A stretch of 64,000 bases of DNA from Brevundimonas alba (GTDB taxonomy: Bacteria; Pseudomonadota; Alphaproteobacteria; Caulobacterales; Caulobacteraceae). The DNA lies in NCBI RefSeq assembly GCF_011927945.1, contig NZ_JAATJM010000002.1:806001-870000 (forward strand). Direction: 5' to 3'. This document shows, one piece after another, positions 27,557-36,892 of this stretch (positions are counted from its first letter, which is position 1; each line of letters opens with the position of its first letter). Below the pieces are notes generated by a model that made no database searches, was not told the DNA's origin, and saw nothing but the letters and a program-made list of their open reading frames with translations. A program made the position numbers and the translations under genes.

Positions 27557-29101
27557 TCAGCGGATCCGGTCGTAGTAGGCCTCGATCAGGTCCAGCCGTT
27601 CGCTGAACGGGACCGGCTTCGCCACCGGCCCATCGTTGGTGAACTCGAGCAGCGTGTCCGGCGCGCGACCGAACTCCGGCCACGCCGGGCGCGCGCCGCC
27701 GTTCGGATCGCCCTTCGCGGCGAACGTCGTCCAGTAACCCGCCATGGCGTCGGCCGCCCGCTGGTCCATCTCCGCCGTCGGCCACGGCGAGGCGGTCAGG
27801 GTGTCGAAGACATACTGCCGCTCCGACGCATGGGTCGCACCGGCATGCGGCTCGGGCATCGCCGCCGAAACCACGTCGAACCGGTACAGCCAGGTCGGAT
27901 GCCCGTTGCGGGCGTGCAGCCGCGCCAGATGGCGCGCCGGTTCGTTGAAGACGAGATCGCTCAGCACATTCGCGTCATAGCCCTCCTGCCCGCCGTAAGC
28001 CGTCACGAACGCTGTCCGCTCCGCCTCCGTCATCGCGTCATCGATGGCGCCGTAACGGCTGATCTCGGACGGCTTCATCCACCAGAACTCGGCGCTGTTG
28101 GTGCCGATGATCAGCGGCACGGACGCTTCTCGGCCCGCGGCGAAGGCGGCCTCCACGTCCTCGCTGACGTACGTTCCGTCGGCGACCAGCAGATCGCCGC
28201 CGTAAAAGCTGGGCGCGGGAGTGAGAAAACTCCGCCTCCCCAAGTTCCGGAGTTGATCCGCGGTCGCGGAAGGCAGCCCTATCGAGGCGGCGAACGCCTC
28301 TCCCCTCACGTGCATCGAAGACCCTCCGTCCCGCCGCGGCCGGTCCAGAGGCGTACCCTCGTCACGGCCGAGCCCCGACTGCACCGCAGCCCGGTGGAAC
28401 AGTCCGCGCGCTTCCGGTGAAATCATCAGCCGCGTCACCAGCGCACCGCCCGCCGACTCCCCGAAAACGGTGACGTTGTCTGGATCGCCGCCGAAGGACG
28501 CAGCGTTCTCCCGCACCCAGGCCAAGGCCACGATCACGTCCATCAGCCCATAGTTTGCCGCCGGCTCGCCCGGCGCCCGCTCGGCCGCCAGCGCCGGATG
28601 GTCGAAGAAGCCCAGCCGCCCGAGCCGGTAGTTGATCGTCACCACCACGACGCCGCGCTTCGCGAGGTTTGTGCCGTCGTACAGCGCCGCCGTGCCGGAC
28701 CCGTTGTTCAACCCGCCGCCATGGATCCAGAACATCACCGGCAGCGGCGCAGTCTGGTCCTTTGGGCGATCCACCGGCGCCCAGACGTTCAGTGTCAGGC
28801 AGTCCTCGCTCCGCGGCTGCGCCCCGACCCCGTTGTCGCCGTTGGCCGGCGGCTGGATGCAGATTGCCCCGAACTGCCCCGCATCCCGCTCGCCGTCCCA
28901 GCCGTCAGCCGGCCTCGGCGCTCGCCAGCGGAGATCGCCGACCGGCGGCTGCGCATAGGGCACGCCCTTGAAGCTGCGCACCCCGTCCGCCTCGCGCCCG
29001 ACCAGCACGCCCTGCCCGACCGTCGCGCGGGGCATTGGATCATCCGGACCAGTCGGTGAGATCATCAGAAGGGCCGCCGCCAGAAGGGAAACCATGGACA
29101 T
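27557..29101 (-). CDS. Carboxylesterase, type B family, exported
   Basis: The 514-residue protein has the features of type B carboxylesterases: SFKGVPYAQPPVGDLRW, SEDCLTLNVWAP, oxyanion-hole HGGG near residues 127-130, nucleophile Ser216 in GESAGG, an acidic residue probably in NSAEFWW, and the histidine in GATHASE. A short N-terminal hydrophobic stretch (SLLAAALLMIS) suggests export. The alternative start is the ATG two codons downstream. It ends three bases from the convergent GH1 stop. The substrate is unknown; deacylation of sugar esters would fit the neighbourhood but is only inference. Confidence 0.88.
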   Translation of the reverse strand: MSMVSLLAAALLMISPTGPDDPMPRATVGQGVLVGREADGVRSFKGVPYAQPPVGDLRWRAPRPADGWDGERDAGQFGAICIQPPANGDNGVGAQPRSEDCLTLNVWAPVDRPKDQTAPLPVMFWIHGGGLNNGSGTAALYDGTNLAKRGVVVVTINYRLGRLGFFDHPALAAERAPGEPAANYGLMDVIVALAWVRENAASFGGDPDNVTVFGESAGGALVTRLMISPEARGLFHRAAVQSGLGRDEGTPLDRPRRDGGSSMHVRGEAFAASIGLPSATADQLRNLGRRSFLTPAPSFYGGDLLVADGTYVSEDVEAAFAAGREASVPLIIGTNSAEFWWMKPSEISRYGAIDDAMTEAERTAFVTAYGGQEGYDANVLSDLVFNEPARHLARLHARNGHPTWLYRFDVVSAAMPEPHAGATHASERQYVFDTLTASPWPTAEMDQRAADAMAGYWTTFAAKGDPNGGARPAWPEFGRAPDTLLEFTNDGPVAKPVPFSERLDLIEAYYDRIR

Positions 29102-29167
29102 GGCGGCAGACTAGCGGCGCCTCCGCCGCTTCCCCAAATTGCAAAACGCGCAGGACGCGCGCGGATC

Positions 29168-30739
29168 ATGAAACCTATGCGCGCTCATGGCGTTAGTGCG
29201 CCGGGCACGGCGGGGACACGTTTGATAGAGTTGGCGAAATCGGGCGGCCTGGCGGTCGATCTGGCGAGCGCGTTCGACGCCTCGCCCAATCCCTATGTGC
29301 TGCTCACGCCCGACCTGCGGATCGCCGGCGTAAATCAGGCCTATCTGGACGTCACCCACACCACGCGGGAAGGCCTCATAGGCCAGCCCCTGTTTTCGGC
29401 CTTCGATTCCGGGCCGGGCGACGAGGCCCCCGAGAACGTGCGTCAGGTGCGGGAATCCCTCGAGCGGGCCCGGGACACCCGGCAGCGGGATCATCTGGCC
29501 TTGGTCCGGTTCTCCATCCCCGTCCGCCTTCAGGATGGCCGCGAAGTATTCGAGGACCGCTACTGGAGCGCCACCCACACGCCCGTGCTTGACGAGCGTG
29601 GCGGAGTCGTTTTTCTGCTCCAGCACACCACTGACATCACCGAATTGCAGCGGCTCAGGCAACAGAGTCGCCGGACCGGTGCGGTCACCGCTCTGGACTC
29701 GATCCTTGGCGGAGCCGTTCTGGTCCGCGCCGAACAGGTGCAGGAGGCCAATCGCCGCCTCGAGACCGAGCGCAACCGGTTGCTTGAGATGTTCATGCAG
29801 GCGCCGGGCTTCGTCTGCGTGCTGACCGGGCCAGACCACGTCTTCCAGATGCACAATCCCGCCTATGCCCAGTTGATCGGGCACCGCGACATTACCGGCA
29901 AGCCGGTCAGGGAGGCCCTGCCGGAGATCGTGAATCAGGGCTACGCGGAGTTCTTGGACTCTGTCTACGCCACGGGAGAGCCCCACGAGGGCCGCGCCAG
30001 TCAACTCCAGCTGCAGCGCACGCCGGGCGCGCCTCTCGAAACCCTCTATCTGAACTTCGTCTATCAGCCGATCCGCGACAGCGCCGGCGCCATTGCCGGC
30101 ATCTTCGTCCAAGGCCATGACGTCACCGAGTCCGTCCGCGCCGCCGAGCGTCAGAAGCTGATGATCGACGAGCTGAACCACCGTGTGAAGAACACCCTCG
30201 CCACCGTTCAGTCGATCGCCATGCAGACCGCCCGATCGCACGCCGACCCCCGCACCTTCGCCGAGGGTTTCCAGGCCCGCCTGCTGGCCCTGTCCCACAC
30301 CCACGACCTGCTCACCCGCAGCCACTGGGAGGGCGCCGGCCTCGGCTCGATCCTCGAGCATGAGACCGAGGCGCACGGGGCGCACCGGGTCTCGGTGGCC
30401 GGGCCCCCGGTGCCCCTGCCCCCCGCCGCGGCCCTTTCGTTCGGCATGATCTTCCACGAGCTGGCCACCAATGCCGCCAAATACGGGGCCCTGTCGGTCC
30501 CCGGCGGCCGCATCATGGTCGACTGGGCCCTCGCCAATCAGGCGAACCCCCGCCTCGAACTGACCTGGCGCGAAATCGACGGTCCGGGGGTGATCCAGCC
30601 CGAACGCAAGGGCTTCGGCAGCCGGCTGATCGAACGCAATGTGCGCCACGATCTGGCGGGCGACGTCAAACTCGACTACGCAGCCGACGGTTTCGTCGCG
30701 ACATTCTCAATTCCGCTGGACAGGGAGCAGGCCACATGA
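29168..30739 (+). CDS. HWE-family sensor histidine kinase with two PAS domains
   Basis: The 523-residue protein has PAS domains at about 36-160 (SPNPYVLLTPDLRIAGVNQAYL) and 205-325 (FMQAPGFVCVLTGPDHVFQMHNPAY). The kinase core follows, with phospho-acceptor His338 in DELNHRVKNTLATVQS and the family-defining HWE at 386-388. The ATP-binding part has HELATNAAKYGALS and GFGSRLIE. No membrane segment is visible, so it senses a cytoplasmic signal. The second PAS has no obvious flavin-binding cysteine motif. Its stop overlaps the following response-regulator gene by ATGA, so the two form a two-component pair. Confidence 0.9.
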   Translation: MKPMRAHGVSAPGTAGTRLIELAKSGGLAVDLASAFDASPNPYVLLTPDLRIAGVNQAYLDVTHTTREGLIGQPLFSAFDSGPGDEAPENVRQVRESLERARDTRQRDHLALVRFSIPVRLQDGREVFEDRYWSATHTPVLDERGGVVFLLQHTTDITELQRLRQQSRRTGAVTALDSILGGAVLVRAEQVQEANRRLETERNRLLEMFMQAPGFVCVLTGPDHVFQMHNPAYAQLIGHRDITGKPVREALPEIVNQGYAEFLDSVYATGEPHEGRASQLQLQRTPGAPLETLYLNFVYQPIRDSAGAIAGIFVQGHDVTESVRAAERQKLMIDELNHRVKNTLATVQSIAMQTARSHADPRTFAEGFQARLLALSHTHDLLTRSHWEGAGLGSILEHETEAHGAHRVSVAGPPVPLPPAAALSFGMIFHELATNAAKYGALSVPGGRIMVDWALANQANPRLELTWREIDGPGVIQPERKGFGSRLIERNVRHDLAGDVKLDYAADGFVATFSIPLDREQAT

Positions 30740-31113
30740 GCCAGGGTTTTGCAGGTCGCCGCGTGCTGATCGTCGAGGACGAATCGCTGGTCGCCATGCT
30801 TCTGGAGACCATTCTCGAGGACATGGACTGTGTGCCGGTGGGCCCCGCCTCCACGGTCGACGAAGGCCTGCGCATGGCGCAGGACGAAGAGCCGATCGAC
30901 GCCGCCCTGCTGGACGTCAACGTCGCCGGCAAACAGGTCTTCCCCGTCGCCCAGGCGCTCAAGGACCGCGGCGTCCCCTTCGTCTTCTCGACCGGCTACG
31001 GCGAAGGCGGCCTGCCCGACGAATGGCGCGGCCAGCCGACCCTGCAGAAGCCGTTCACAGAGGCCGCCGTCCGCGACGCCCTGATAAAGGCCATGGGTCT
31101 GGCGGACGTCTAG
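30736..31113 (+). CDS. Single-domain response regulator
   Basis: The 125-residue protein is a lone receiver domain: acidic pocket in VLIVEDES (about residues 10-17), phospho-acceptor Asp60 in ALLDVNV, the Thr/Ser-containing FSTGYG and the conserved Lys in LQKPF. There is no output domain. This type is the usual partner of HWE kinases in alphaproteobacteria and often acts by protein contact or as a phosphate sink. It overlaps the kinase gene by four bases, and its own 3' end overlaps the convergent oxidoreductase gene. Confidence 0.9.
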   Translation: MSQGFAGRRVLIVEDESLVAMLLETILEDMDCVPVGPASTVDEGLRMAQDEEPIDAALLDVNVAGKQVFPVAQALKDRGVPFVFSTGYGEGGLPDEWRGQPTLQKPFTEAAVRDALIKAMGLADV

Positions 31114-32699
31114 GCCCGGCGTCCGAGACCCTTGAGCACCGCCCGCGCCGCGTTGTGACCCGGCGCGCCGGTGACCCCGCCGCCCGGATGCGCGCCTGAT
31201 CCGCACAGATAGAGACCCGGGACGGGCATCCGGTGATCGGCGTGCCCCAGCACCGGTCGGGCGCTGAACAGCTGGTCCAGCGTCAGCCGTCCGTGGAAGA
31301 TATCGCCGCCCACCAGGCCGAACCGCCGCTCCAGATCGCGCGGCCCCAGCGCCAGCCGCCCCACCACCGATGCCTTGAACCCCGGCGCGTGGGCGTCGAC
31401 CGTGTCGATCATCAGGTCCGCCACCGTATCGCGGTGCTCATCCCCCAGCGTGGGATCGACGTGCTGGCAGAACAGGCTGGCCACATGCTGTCCGGCCGGC
31501 GCGAGACTGTCATCCAGCGTCGAGGGGATCAGCATCTCCACGATCGGCTTCGACGACCAGCCGTTCAGCCGCGCCTCGGCATGCGCACGGTCCATGTAGT
31601 CCAGCGTCGGGGCGATGATGATGCCCGCCGTCAGGTGATCCCCCTGCCCCGGCAAGGCGGTGAAGTTCGGCAACTCCGACAGCGCCACATTCATCCGGAA
31701 GGTGCCGGACCCAGACTGATAGTTCCCTATCCGCTCCCGGAAATCGGCCGGCACGACCGCGTCGTCCACCAAGGTCTCGAACAGCAGCCGCGGATGCAGG
31801 TTCGACACCACGGCCCGGGCCCGCACCGTGTCTCCGCCGGCGGTGACCGCTCCGACCGCCCGCCCTTTCTCCGTCAGCACCTCGGCCACGGCCGTATCCA
31901 GCCGCACCTCGACGCCCAACTCGGCGCACGCATTGGCCATGGCCTGGGTGATCGCCCCCATGCCGCCCAGCGCATGACCCCACACGCCCTTGCGTCCGTT
32001 CACTTCGCCGAACACATGGTGCAGCAGCACATAGGCCGAGCCGGGCGTGTACGGGCTGGCGTAGTTCCCCACGACGCTGTCGAAGCCGAACAGCGCCTTG
32101 ATCGGATCGCTCTCGAACCAGCCGTCCAGCCAGTCGCCCGCCGATTTGGCGAACAGGTCCAGCAGGTCGCGCCGTCCCTGCACGTCCAGCCCCGCCGCCT
32201 GCCGCCCCAGCCCGCCGGCCTTCAGCAGCTCCGGCAGCATGGCCATCCAGCCGCCCTCCACCACATTCGGCGGCGCCTTCAGGATCCAGTCGCGCAGCAC
32301 CCCCGCCACGACCTCCAGCCGCCGCTCGTACTCCGGCAGCCGCTCCGCATCCTTCGCCGAGAACTTCGCCACCTCCCCCTGCGTCCGCCCCTCCCCCGCG
32401 AGCAAATAGCGGCCGTCGTCGAACGGCAGGAAGTTCGAGACCTTGCGCTCGACCACCGTCAGGCCGTGCCGCGCCAGCTCCATGTCCGCGATGACCTTCG
32501 GGTTCAGCAGGCTGACCGTGTAGCTGGCCGTCGAGTTGCGGAAGCCGGGATGGAATTCCTCCGTCACAGCCGCCCCGCCGACCACGTGCCGCCGCTCCAG
32601 CACCGTCACCTTCAGCCCGGCCCGCGCCAGATAAAAGGCGCACACCAGCCCGTTATGGCCCCCGCCCAGAATGACGACCTCGGTGTTCGTGATTGTCAT
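31110..32699 (-). CDS. Phytoene-desaturase-like FAD-dependent oxidoreductase
   Basis: The 529-residue protein has the FAD-binding dinucleotide motif at the N-terminus (VVILGGGHNGLVCAFYLARAG) and the C-terminal flavin motif (GLYLCGSGAHPGGGVTGAPGHNAAR). This belongs to the CrtI/PYROXD2-like amine-oxidase superfamily. No carotenoid genes are nearby and the sequence is closer in feel to the widespread PYROXD2-like group than to true phytoene desaturases, so the substrate is open. The 3' end overlaps the response regulator stop by four bases in convergent orientation. Confidence 0.85.
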   Translation of the reverse strand: MTITNTEVVILGGGHNGLVCAFYLARAGLKVTVLERRHVVGGAAVTEEFHPGFRNSTASYTVSLLNPKVIADMELARHGLTVVERKVSNFLPFDDGRYLLAGEGRTQGEVAKFSAKDAERLPEYERRLEVVAGVLRDWILKAPPNVVEGGWMAMLPELLKAGGLGRQAAGLDVQGRRDLLDLFAKSAGDWLDGWFESDPIKALFGFDSVVGNYASPYTPGSAYVLLHHVFGEVNGRKGVWGHALGGMGAITQAMANACAELGVEVRLDTAVAEVLTEKGRAVGAVTAGGDTVRARAVVSNLHPRLLFETLVDDAVVPADFRERIGNYQSGSGTFRMNVALSELPNFTALPGQGDHLTAGIIIAPTLDYMDRAHAEARLNGWSSKPIVEMLIPSTLDDSLAPAGQHVASLFCQHVDPTLGDEHRDTVADLMIDTVDAHAPGFKASVVGRLALGPRDLERRFGLVGGDIFHGRLTLDQLFSARPVLGHADHRMPVPGLYLCGSGAHPGGGVTGAPGHNAARAVLKGLGRRA

Positions 32700-32724
32700 G
32701 CGGCCTCCCCCTGCGAGCGGTCTA

Positions 32725-33597
32725 TCACGCGCCCGGCTCAGCGAAAGGCTCCGGCTCCGGCCGATGCACGATCGACACCAGCACGATCGAGATGATCATC
32801 AGCAGGAACCAGCTTCCCAGCTTATCGACCCCGACCATCTCCCATCCGTCCGCCTGTCCCGGATAGGCCCAGGCCCGGCCGAAGGTCGCCAGATTCTCGG
32901 CCAGCCAGATGAACAGGGCCACGAGGAAGAAGCCCAGCAGCAGCGGCATCCGCCGCCGCACCCGGTCCGCCGTGAAATAGAACCAGCCCCGCCCGAACAG
33001 CACCGCCGTCGCCGCGAACAACGCCAGCCTCACATCCACCAGCCAGTGATGAGCGAAGAAGTTGACGTAGATCGCCGCCGCCAGCGCCCAGGTCGCCCAC
33101 AGCGGCGGCCAGCGCCTCACCCGGATGTGAAATATCCGCTGCACCCGCGCGATGTAGCTGCCCACCGCCGCGTACATGAAGCCCGAGAACAGCGGCACCA
33201 TGCCGATCCGCAGCACGCTGTCCTCGGGATAGAGCCACGATCCGTGCGCCGTCTTGAACAGCTCCATCACCGTCCCCGCTATGTGGAACAGGAAGATGAC
33301 CCGGGCCTCCTCCCAGCTCTCCAGCTTAAGCGCCAACATGGCGGCCTGGATCGCGAGCGCGCCGACCACCAGAAAGTCGTAGCGCGACATCGGCGCCTGA
33401 TCCGGCCAGAGCAGGTGCGTCCCAACGATCAGCACGAGCATCGCCCCGCCGAACAGGCAGGCCCAACCCTGCTTCAGCCCGAACCAGAGGAACTCATAGG
33501 CCCAGCGGCGGACGCGCGAGCGGTCGGCCCAAGCCTCCGCCTCCGCCATCAGACGGCGGCCCCAAGCTTCCAGCGGCAGGCGGATCGAGTCGCTCAC
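32725..33597 (-). CDS. DUF817 family integral membrane protein
   Basis: The 290-residue protein has about eight hydrophobic segments and the DUF817 pattern: EFLWFGLKQGWACLFGG, the central HGSWLYPEDSVLRIGMVPLFSGFMYAAVGSYIARV and the C-terminal WAYPGQADGWEMV followed by LGSWFLLMI. The conserved polar blocks in the membrane suggest an enzyme or transporter, but no function is established. It lies 25 bases upstream of the oxidoreductase on the same strand and may be co-transcribed with it. Confidence 0.85.
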   Translation of the reverse strand: MSDSIRLPLEAWGRRLMAEAEAWADRSRVRRWAYEFLWFGLKQGWACLFGGAMLVLIVGTHLLWPDQAPMSRYDFLVVGALAIQAAMLALKLESWEEARVIFLFHIAGTVMELFKTAHGSWLYPEDSVLRIGMVPLFSGFMYAAVGSYIARVQRIFHIRVRRWPPLWATWALAAAIYVNFFAHHWLVDVRLALFAATAVLFGRGWFYFTADRVRRRMPLLLGFFLVALFIWLAENLATFGRAWAYPGQADGWEMVGVDKLGSWFLLMIISIVLVSIVHRPEPEPFAEPGA

Positions 33598-33709
33598 AGG
33601 CCCAGCCTAGGACAGCCATCCGCCCGCGCCTCGTGGAATATCGGTGCAGATCGAACGCGGAACCGATCAGCCTGCCCTCGTTTGTAGGCGCAGACCGCAG
33701 GAGCCGCCC

Positions 33710-33982
33710 ATGCCTGAATCCACCTCCGACCGCCCCAGCGACACCGAAGCCGCGCACCAGCCGCCCGCCCGGCCCATGGCCGGCGACGGCCGCGAGCACC
33801 TCGACCAGAATTTCGCCAGCCACGTCGAGGGCGCCGAGCGGCGCGACCCCGGCCGCGGGCCGACCCACCAAGCGGATTCCGACACGACCGCCGGCGGCGC
33901 CGTCGCCGACGCCCTGCCTGACGACGCTGTCGCGGAAAGCGGCGAGGACGTCGCCATCAACGCCTCGGACGCATCCCGGTGA
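33710..33982 (+). CDS. Small acidic, disordered protein
   Basis: The 90-residue protein is rich in Asp, Glu, Ala, Pro and Gly, with no hydrophobic core or signal peptide (MPESTSDRPSDTEAAHQ, then HLDQNFASHVEGAERRD). It is probably disordered. The ATG at 33710 has AGGAG about eight bases upstream. The GTGA overlap with the next gene shows the two are translated together. I do not recognise a family. In the same class are hydrophilic stress-protective proteins, but nothing here proves that. Confidence 0.6.
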   Translation: MPESTSDRPSDTEAAHQPPARPMAGDGREHLDQNFASHVEGAERRDPGRGPTHQADSDTTAGGAVADALPDDAVAESGEDVAINASDASR

Positions 33983-34242
33983 CCCGCCCGCAGGACGAGT
34001 CCGAAGGCGAGGCCGACGAGATCGCCGACGCCGGCGCCTTCGTTCAACAGGTCTCGCCCCGCGCGGGCGGAGAGGCCGCGGCCAACCGCGAAACCGACAG
34101 CGGCGGCGGCTACAATGAGCAGCAGGACGCTCGCCTCCTGCACGGACAGGCCGCGACGGCCGCTGACGCCGGAACCGTCGCACCCGACCAGACCCGCGCC
34201 CAGGACGAGGTCGGCTCCGCCAACAGCTCATCCAGCCACTAG
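33979..34242 (+). CDS. Small acidic, disordered protein, second of a coupled pair
   Basis: The 87-residue product has the same composition as the preceding one: Asp/Glu/Ala/Gly-rich, ending in NSSSSH, without any hydrophobic segment. It starts at a GTG that overlaps the upstream stop codon (GTGA), a typical coupling. Gene status rests on this overlap and the shared composition rather than on a recognised family. The 3' end lies 51 bases from the convergent queF stop. Confidence 0.5.
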   Translation: MTRPQDESEGEADEIADAGAFVQQVSPRAGGEAAANRETDSGGGYNEQQDARLLHGQAATAADAGTVAPDQTRAQDEVGSANSSSSH

Positions 34243-34293
34243 GTTGAAGCACGGGCGCGGCCGTTGCGCCGCCCCTCGTCAGGTCCCGCTGCC

Positions 34294-34755
34294 TCAGCCC
34301 CGTCCGCGATAGGTGGGCACGCCCTGATCCGGCAGCCACAGGCCTTCCGGCGGGGCGCCCGTCTGCCAGAACACATCGATCGGAATCCCGCCCCGCGGGT
34401 ACCAGTAGCCGCCGATCCGCAGCCATTTCGGCTCAAGCAGTTCCGCCAGCTTCCTGCCGATGGCGACGGTGCAGTCCTCGTGGAAGGCCCCGTGGTTGCG
34501 GAAGCTGGTCAGGTACAGCTTCAGGCTCTTGCTCTCGACCAGCCACTCGCCCGGCGCATAGTCGATGACGATGTGGGCGAAGTCCGGCTGACCCGTCACC
34601 GGGCACAGGCTGGTGAACTCGGGCGCCGTGAACCGGGTCAGATAGAGGGTGTCCGCATGCGGGTTCGGCACCCGCTCCAGCACGGCGGTTTCCGGGCTCG
34701 TCGGGGCGGTGGTCATCTGGCCGAGCTGGTTCAGGCCGGAGGTGTCGGTGGTCAT
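34294..34755 (-). CDS. queF: NADPH-dependent 7-cyano-7-deazaguanine reductase QueF
   Basis: QueF reduces preQ0 to preQ1 in queuosine biosynthesis. The 153-residue protein is the short (unimodular) type. Catalytic Cys51 lies in [13 protein letters not shown] with Asp58 seven residues later, and the NADPH-binding motif [20 protein letters not shown] is intact. I start at 34755, since the extra 28 codons of open frame upstream give no family-like sequence, although no good ribosome-binding site is visible. No other queuosine genes are nearby. Confidence 0.93.
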   Translation of the reverse strand: MTTDTSGLNQLGQMTTAPTSPETAVLERVPNPHADTLYLTRFTAPEFTSLCPVTGQPDFAHIVIDYAPGEWLVESKSLKLYLTSFRNHGAFHEDCTVAIGRKLAELLEPKWLRIGGYWYPRGGIPIDVFWQTGAPPEGLWLPDQGVPTYRGRG

Positions 34756-34820
34756 GGCGGGGAGGTTTCGGCTTGCGGGCGCGGTAAGCGCAGGGGCATG
34801 AAGGTCGTAGGCGAGGACAT

Positions 34821-35177
34821 ATGACCATGCGGACCGCATTTCAAAGCCTGCGAACGCTCATCGCTCCTGCCGCGATCCTTCTTGGCCTCACGGCTTGCGC
34901 CACGGACACGGATCGTCCCGGCTCATCCGCCGGGATCGCGACCCTCGATTGTCAGATTTTGGGCGATGGAAGCCTCACCGACTGCCGTATCGTCAGCGAG
35001 ACGCCGCGCGGGTCGGGCTTTGGCCAGATCGCCCTCGAAAGCACGCCACACGCGCGCATGTCGATGCCCCTGAATGGCAGGGCGGGTAGCCGGGTAAGGT
35101 TCACCGTCCGGTTCGACGACCCGAACTCCCCCGGTCAGCCGGATTTGCCTTCCCCGGCGGCGCCCGGCTATCCGTAG
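34821..35177 (+). CDS. Lipoprotein with TonB C-terminal-like domain
   Basis: The 118-residue precursor has a signal sequence with lipobox ([10 protein letters not shown], Cys near residue 26). The mature part [30 protein letters not shown] ... [13 protein letters not shown] has the strand-helix-strand pattern of the TonB C-terminal domain (x-C-x-I-x-x-x-G-x-L-x-x-C). Unlike true TonB it has no proline-rich spacer or membrane anchor other than lipid. GAGGA lies before the ATG at 34821. A role in envelope protein contact is possible but not shown. Confidence 0.7.
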   Translation: MTMRTAFQSLRTLIAPAAILLGLTACATDTDRPGSSAGIATLDCQILGDGSLTDCRIVSETPRGSGFGQIALESTPHARMSMPLNGRAGSRVRFTVRFDDPNSPGQPDLPSPAAPGYP

Positions 35178-35201
35178 CCAAAGACAACTCTGGGGGACGT
35201 C

Positions 35202-36128
35202 ATGGCCATTCCGGCATCGCTGCAAAACGGACTGAAGCTGCCGGTCATCGCCGCGCCGATGTTCCTCGTCTCCGGCCCCGATCTGGTCGTCGAGTGCTGC
35301 AACGCCGGGGTCATTGGCACCTTCCCGTCCCTGAACCAGCGCACCACCGAGGGCTATCGGGAGTGGCTGCACGAGATCAAGGGACGGCTGAACCCCGACG
35401 CCGCCGCCTTCGGGGTCAACCACATCGTCCATCCGACCAATCCGCGCCTGATGGCCGACATGATGGTTTCGGTCGAGGAGAAGGTGCCGCTGATCATCAC
35501 CTCGCTGGGCGCGGTCCGCGACGTGGTCGACGCGGTTCACGGCTACGGCGGCGTGGTCTTCCACGACATCGCCAACGTGCGTCACGCCCGCAAGGCGGCG
35601 CAAGCGGGTGTCGACGGCCTGATCCTCGTCGCCAACGGCGCAGGCGGCCACGCCGGCGTGGTCAACCCCTTCGCCCTGGTCGAGGAGGTTCGCGGCTTCT
35701 TCGATGGGACCATCATCCTGTCGGGCTGCCTGTCGACCGGTCGGGACGTCGCCGCCGGCACCATGATGGGCGCCGACTTCGCCTATATGGGCACCCGGTT
35801 CATCTCGACGACGGAGTCGCAGGCCCAGCCCGAATACAAGCAGATGATCGTCGAGGCCGGCGCCTCGGACATCACCTATACGCCCGCCGTCTCGGGCATC
35901 CCGGCCAACTTCCTGACCCCCTCGCTGGTCGCCAACGGCATCGACCCGAAGACCCTGCCCGAGCACAAGCTGGACATGGCCGATGAAGCCAAGGCCTGGA
36001 AGACCGTCTGGTCAGCCGGTCAGGGCGCCGGCGCGGTCCACGACGTCCTGCCCGCTGGGGCCCTGGTTCGTCGGTTGCAGGACGAATATTCGCAGGCCTG
36101 TGACAAATTCTACAAGAACCGTCACTAG
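35202..36128 (+). CDS. Nitronate monooxygenase family flavoenzyme
   Basis: The 308-residue TIM-barrel protein matches the nitronate monooxygenase (2-nitropropane dioxygenase) family, which uses FMN to oxidise nitronates. Visible motifs are PVIAAPMFLVSGPDLV at the start, GVNHIVHPTNPRL, the phosphate-binding ANGAGGHAG near residues 145-153 and GADFAYMGTRFISTTES. Some family members have other roles, such as fatty-acid reductase subunits, so the exact substrate is open. A GGGGGA ribosome-binding site precedes the ATG. The porin gene follows within 30 bases on the same strand. Confidence 0.88.
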   Translation: MAIPASLQNGLKLPVIAAPMFLVSGPDLVVECCNAGVIGTFPSLNQRTTEGYREWLHEIKGRLNPDAAAFGVNHIVHPTNPRLMADMMVSVEEKVPLIITSLGAVRDVVDAVHGYGGVVFHDIANVRHARKAAQAGVDGLILVANGAGGHAGVVNPFALVEEVRGFFDGTIILSGCLSTGRDVAAGTMMGADFAYMGTRFISTTESQAQPEYKQMIVEAGASDITYTPAVSGIPANFLTPSLVANGIDPKTLPEHKLDMADEAKAWKTVWSAGQGAGAVHDVLPAGALVRRLQDEYSQACDKFYKNRH

Positions 36129-36156
36129 ACCGGCCTCGTTCAAACGAGGCGAATCG

Positions 36157-36855
36157 ATGATCCGTGCGCTGACGACCACCGCCGCCATGGCCGCCCTGCT
36201 GGCCTGCGCCGCGCCTGCCGCCGCTCAGGACGGGAGCATGGGCTCCTGGTCCTTCGCCGTCGGCGCCGCCACCGACAACCGCTCCAAGGACGTCTCCAAG
36301 TCGGACGGCGAACCCTTCGTCTGGGGTGAAGCCGAATGGGAAAGCCCTTCGGGCTTCTTCTACGCCGGTCCATCGTTCGAGACGATCAAGGCCTCGACCG
36401 GCTCCGACCTCGAGGTCGCGCTGGCGGCGGGCATCCGCCCCGAGTTCGCCGGCTTCGACTTCGATCTCAAGGCCGAACACAAGTGGCACGTGGGCGCCAA
36501 TCAGGGTGCGGACGACGACGCCTGGGAGTTCACGGGCGACATGAAACGCTCCATCGGTCCCGCCAAGGCCCGCCTGCGCCTGCAGTATTCGCCCGACGGC
36601 ACCGGCTCGACGGAGGCCTGGAGCTGGGCCGAGGCCCAGGTCGGATGGGACTTCAACGAAAAGCTGTCCGCCTCCGCCGCCGTCGGCCGCCGCGAGCAGG
36701 ACAACAGCGTCGACTACACCGGCTACAACATCGGCCTCAACTACGCCCTCACCCGCAATCTCGAGGGCGAGCTGCGCTGGTACGGTACGGACGCGGACGT
36801 TCCGGGCGAGCAATACGCCGATACTCTGGTCGCCGGGCTCAGCTTCTCGTTCTGA
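36157..36855 (+). CDS. TorF family putative porin
   Basis: The 232-residue protein has a signal peptide (TTTAAMAALLACAAPAAAQ) and alternating outer-membrane strands ending in the aromatic C-terminus TLVAGLSFSF. FAVGAATDNRSKDVSKSDGEPFVWGEAEWES near the start and NIGLNYALTRNLEGELRWYGTD near the end fit the TorF (GSU3489-type) group of small beta-barrels. The ATG at 36157 begins the signal peptide; the open frame further upstream lies inside the preceding gene. The transported solute is unknown. Confidence 0.8.
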   Translation: MIRALTTTAAMAALLACAAPAAAQDGSMGSWSFAVGAATDNRSKDVSKSDGEPFVWGEAEWESPSGFFYAGPSFETIKASTGSDLEVALAAGIRPEFAGFDFDLKAEHKWHVGANQGADDDAWEFTGDMKRSIGPAKARLRLQYSPDGTGSTEAWSWAEAQVGWDFNEKLSASAAVGRREQDNSVDYTGYNIGLNYALTRNLEGELRWYGTDADVPGEQYADTLVAGLSFSF

Positions 36856-36892
36856 GGCTCGCAATCCGCGCTCGTCATGCCTACCTAGGGGT

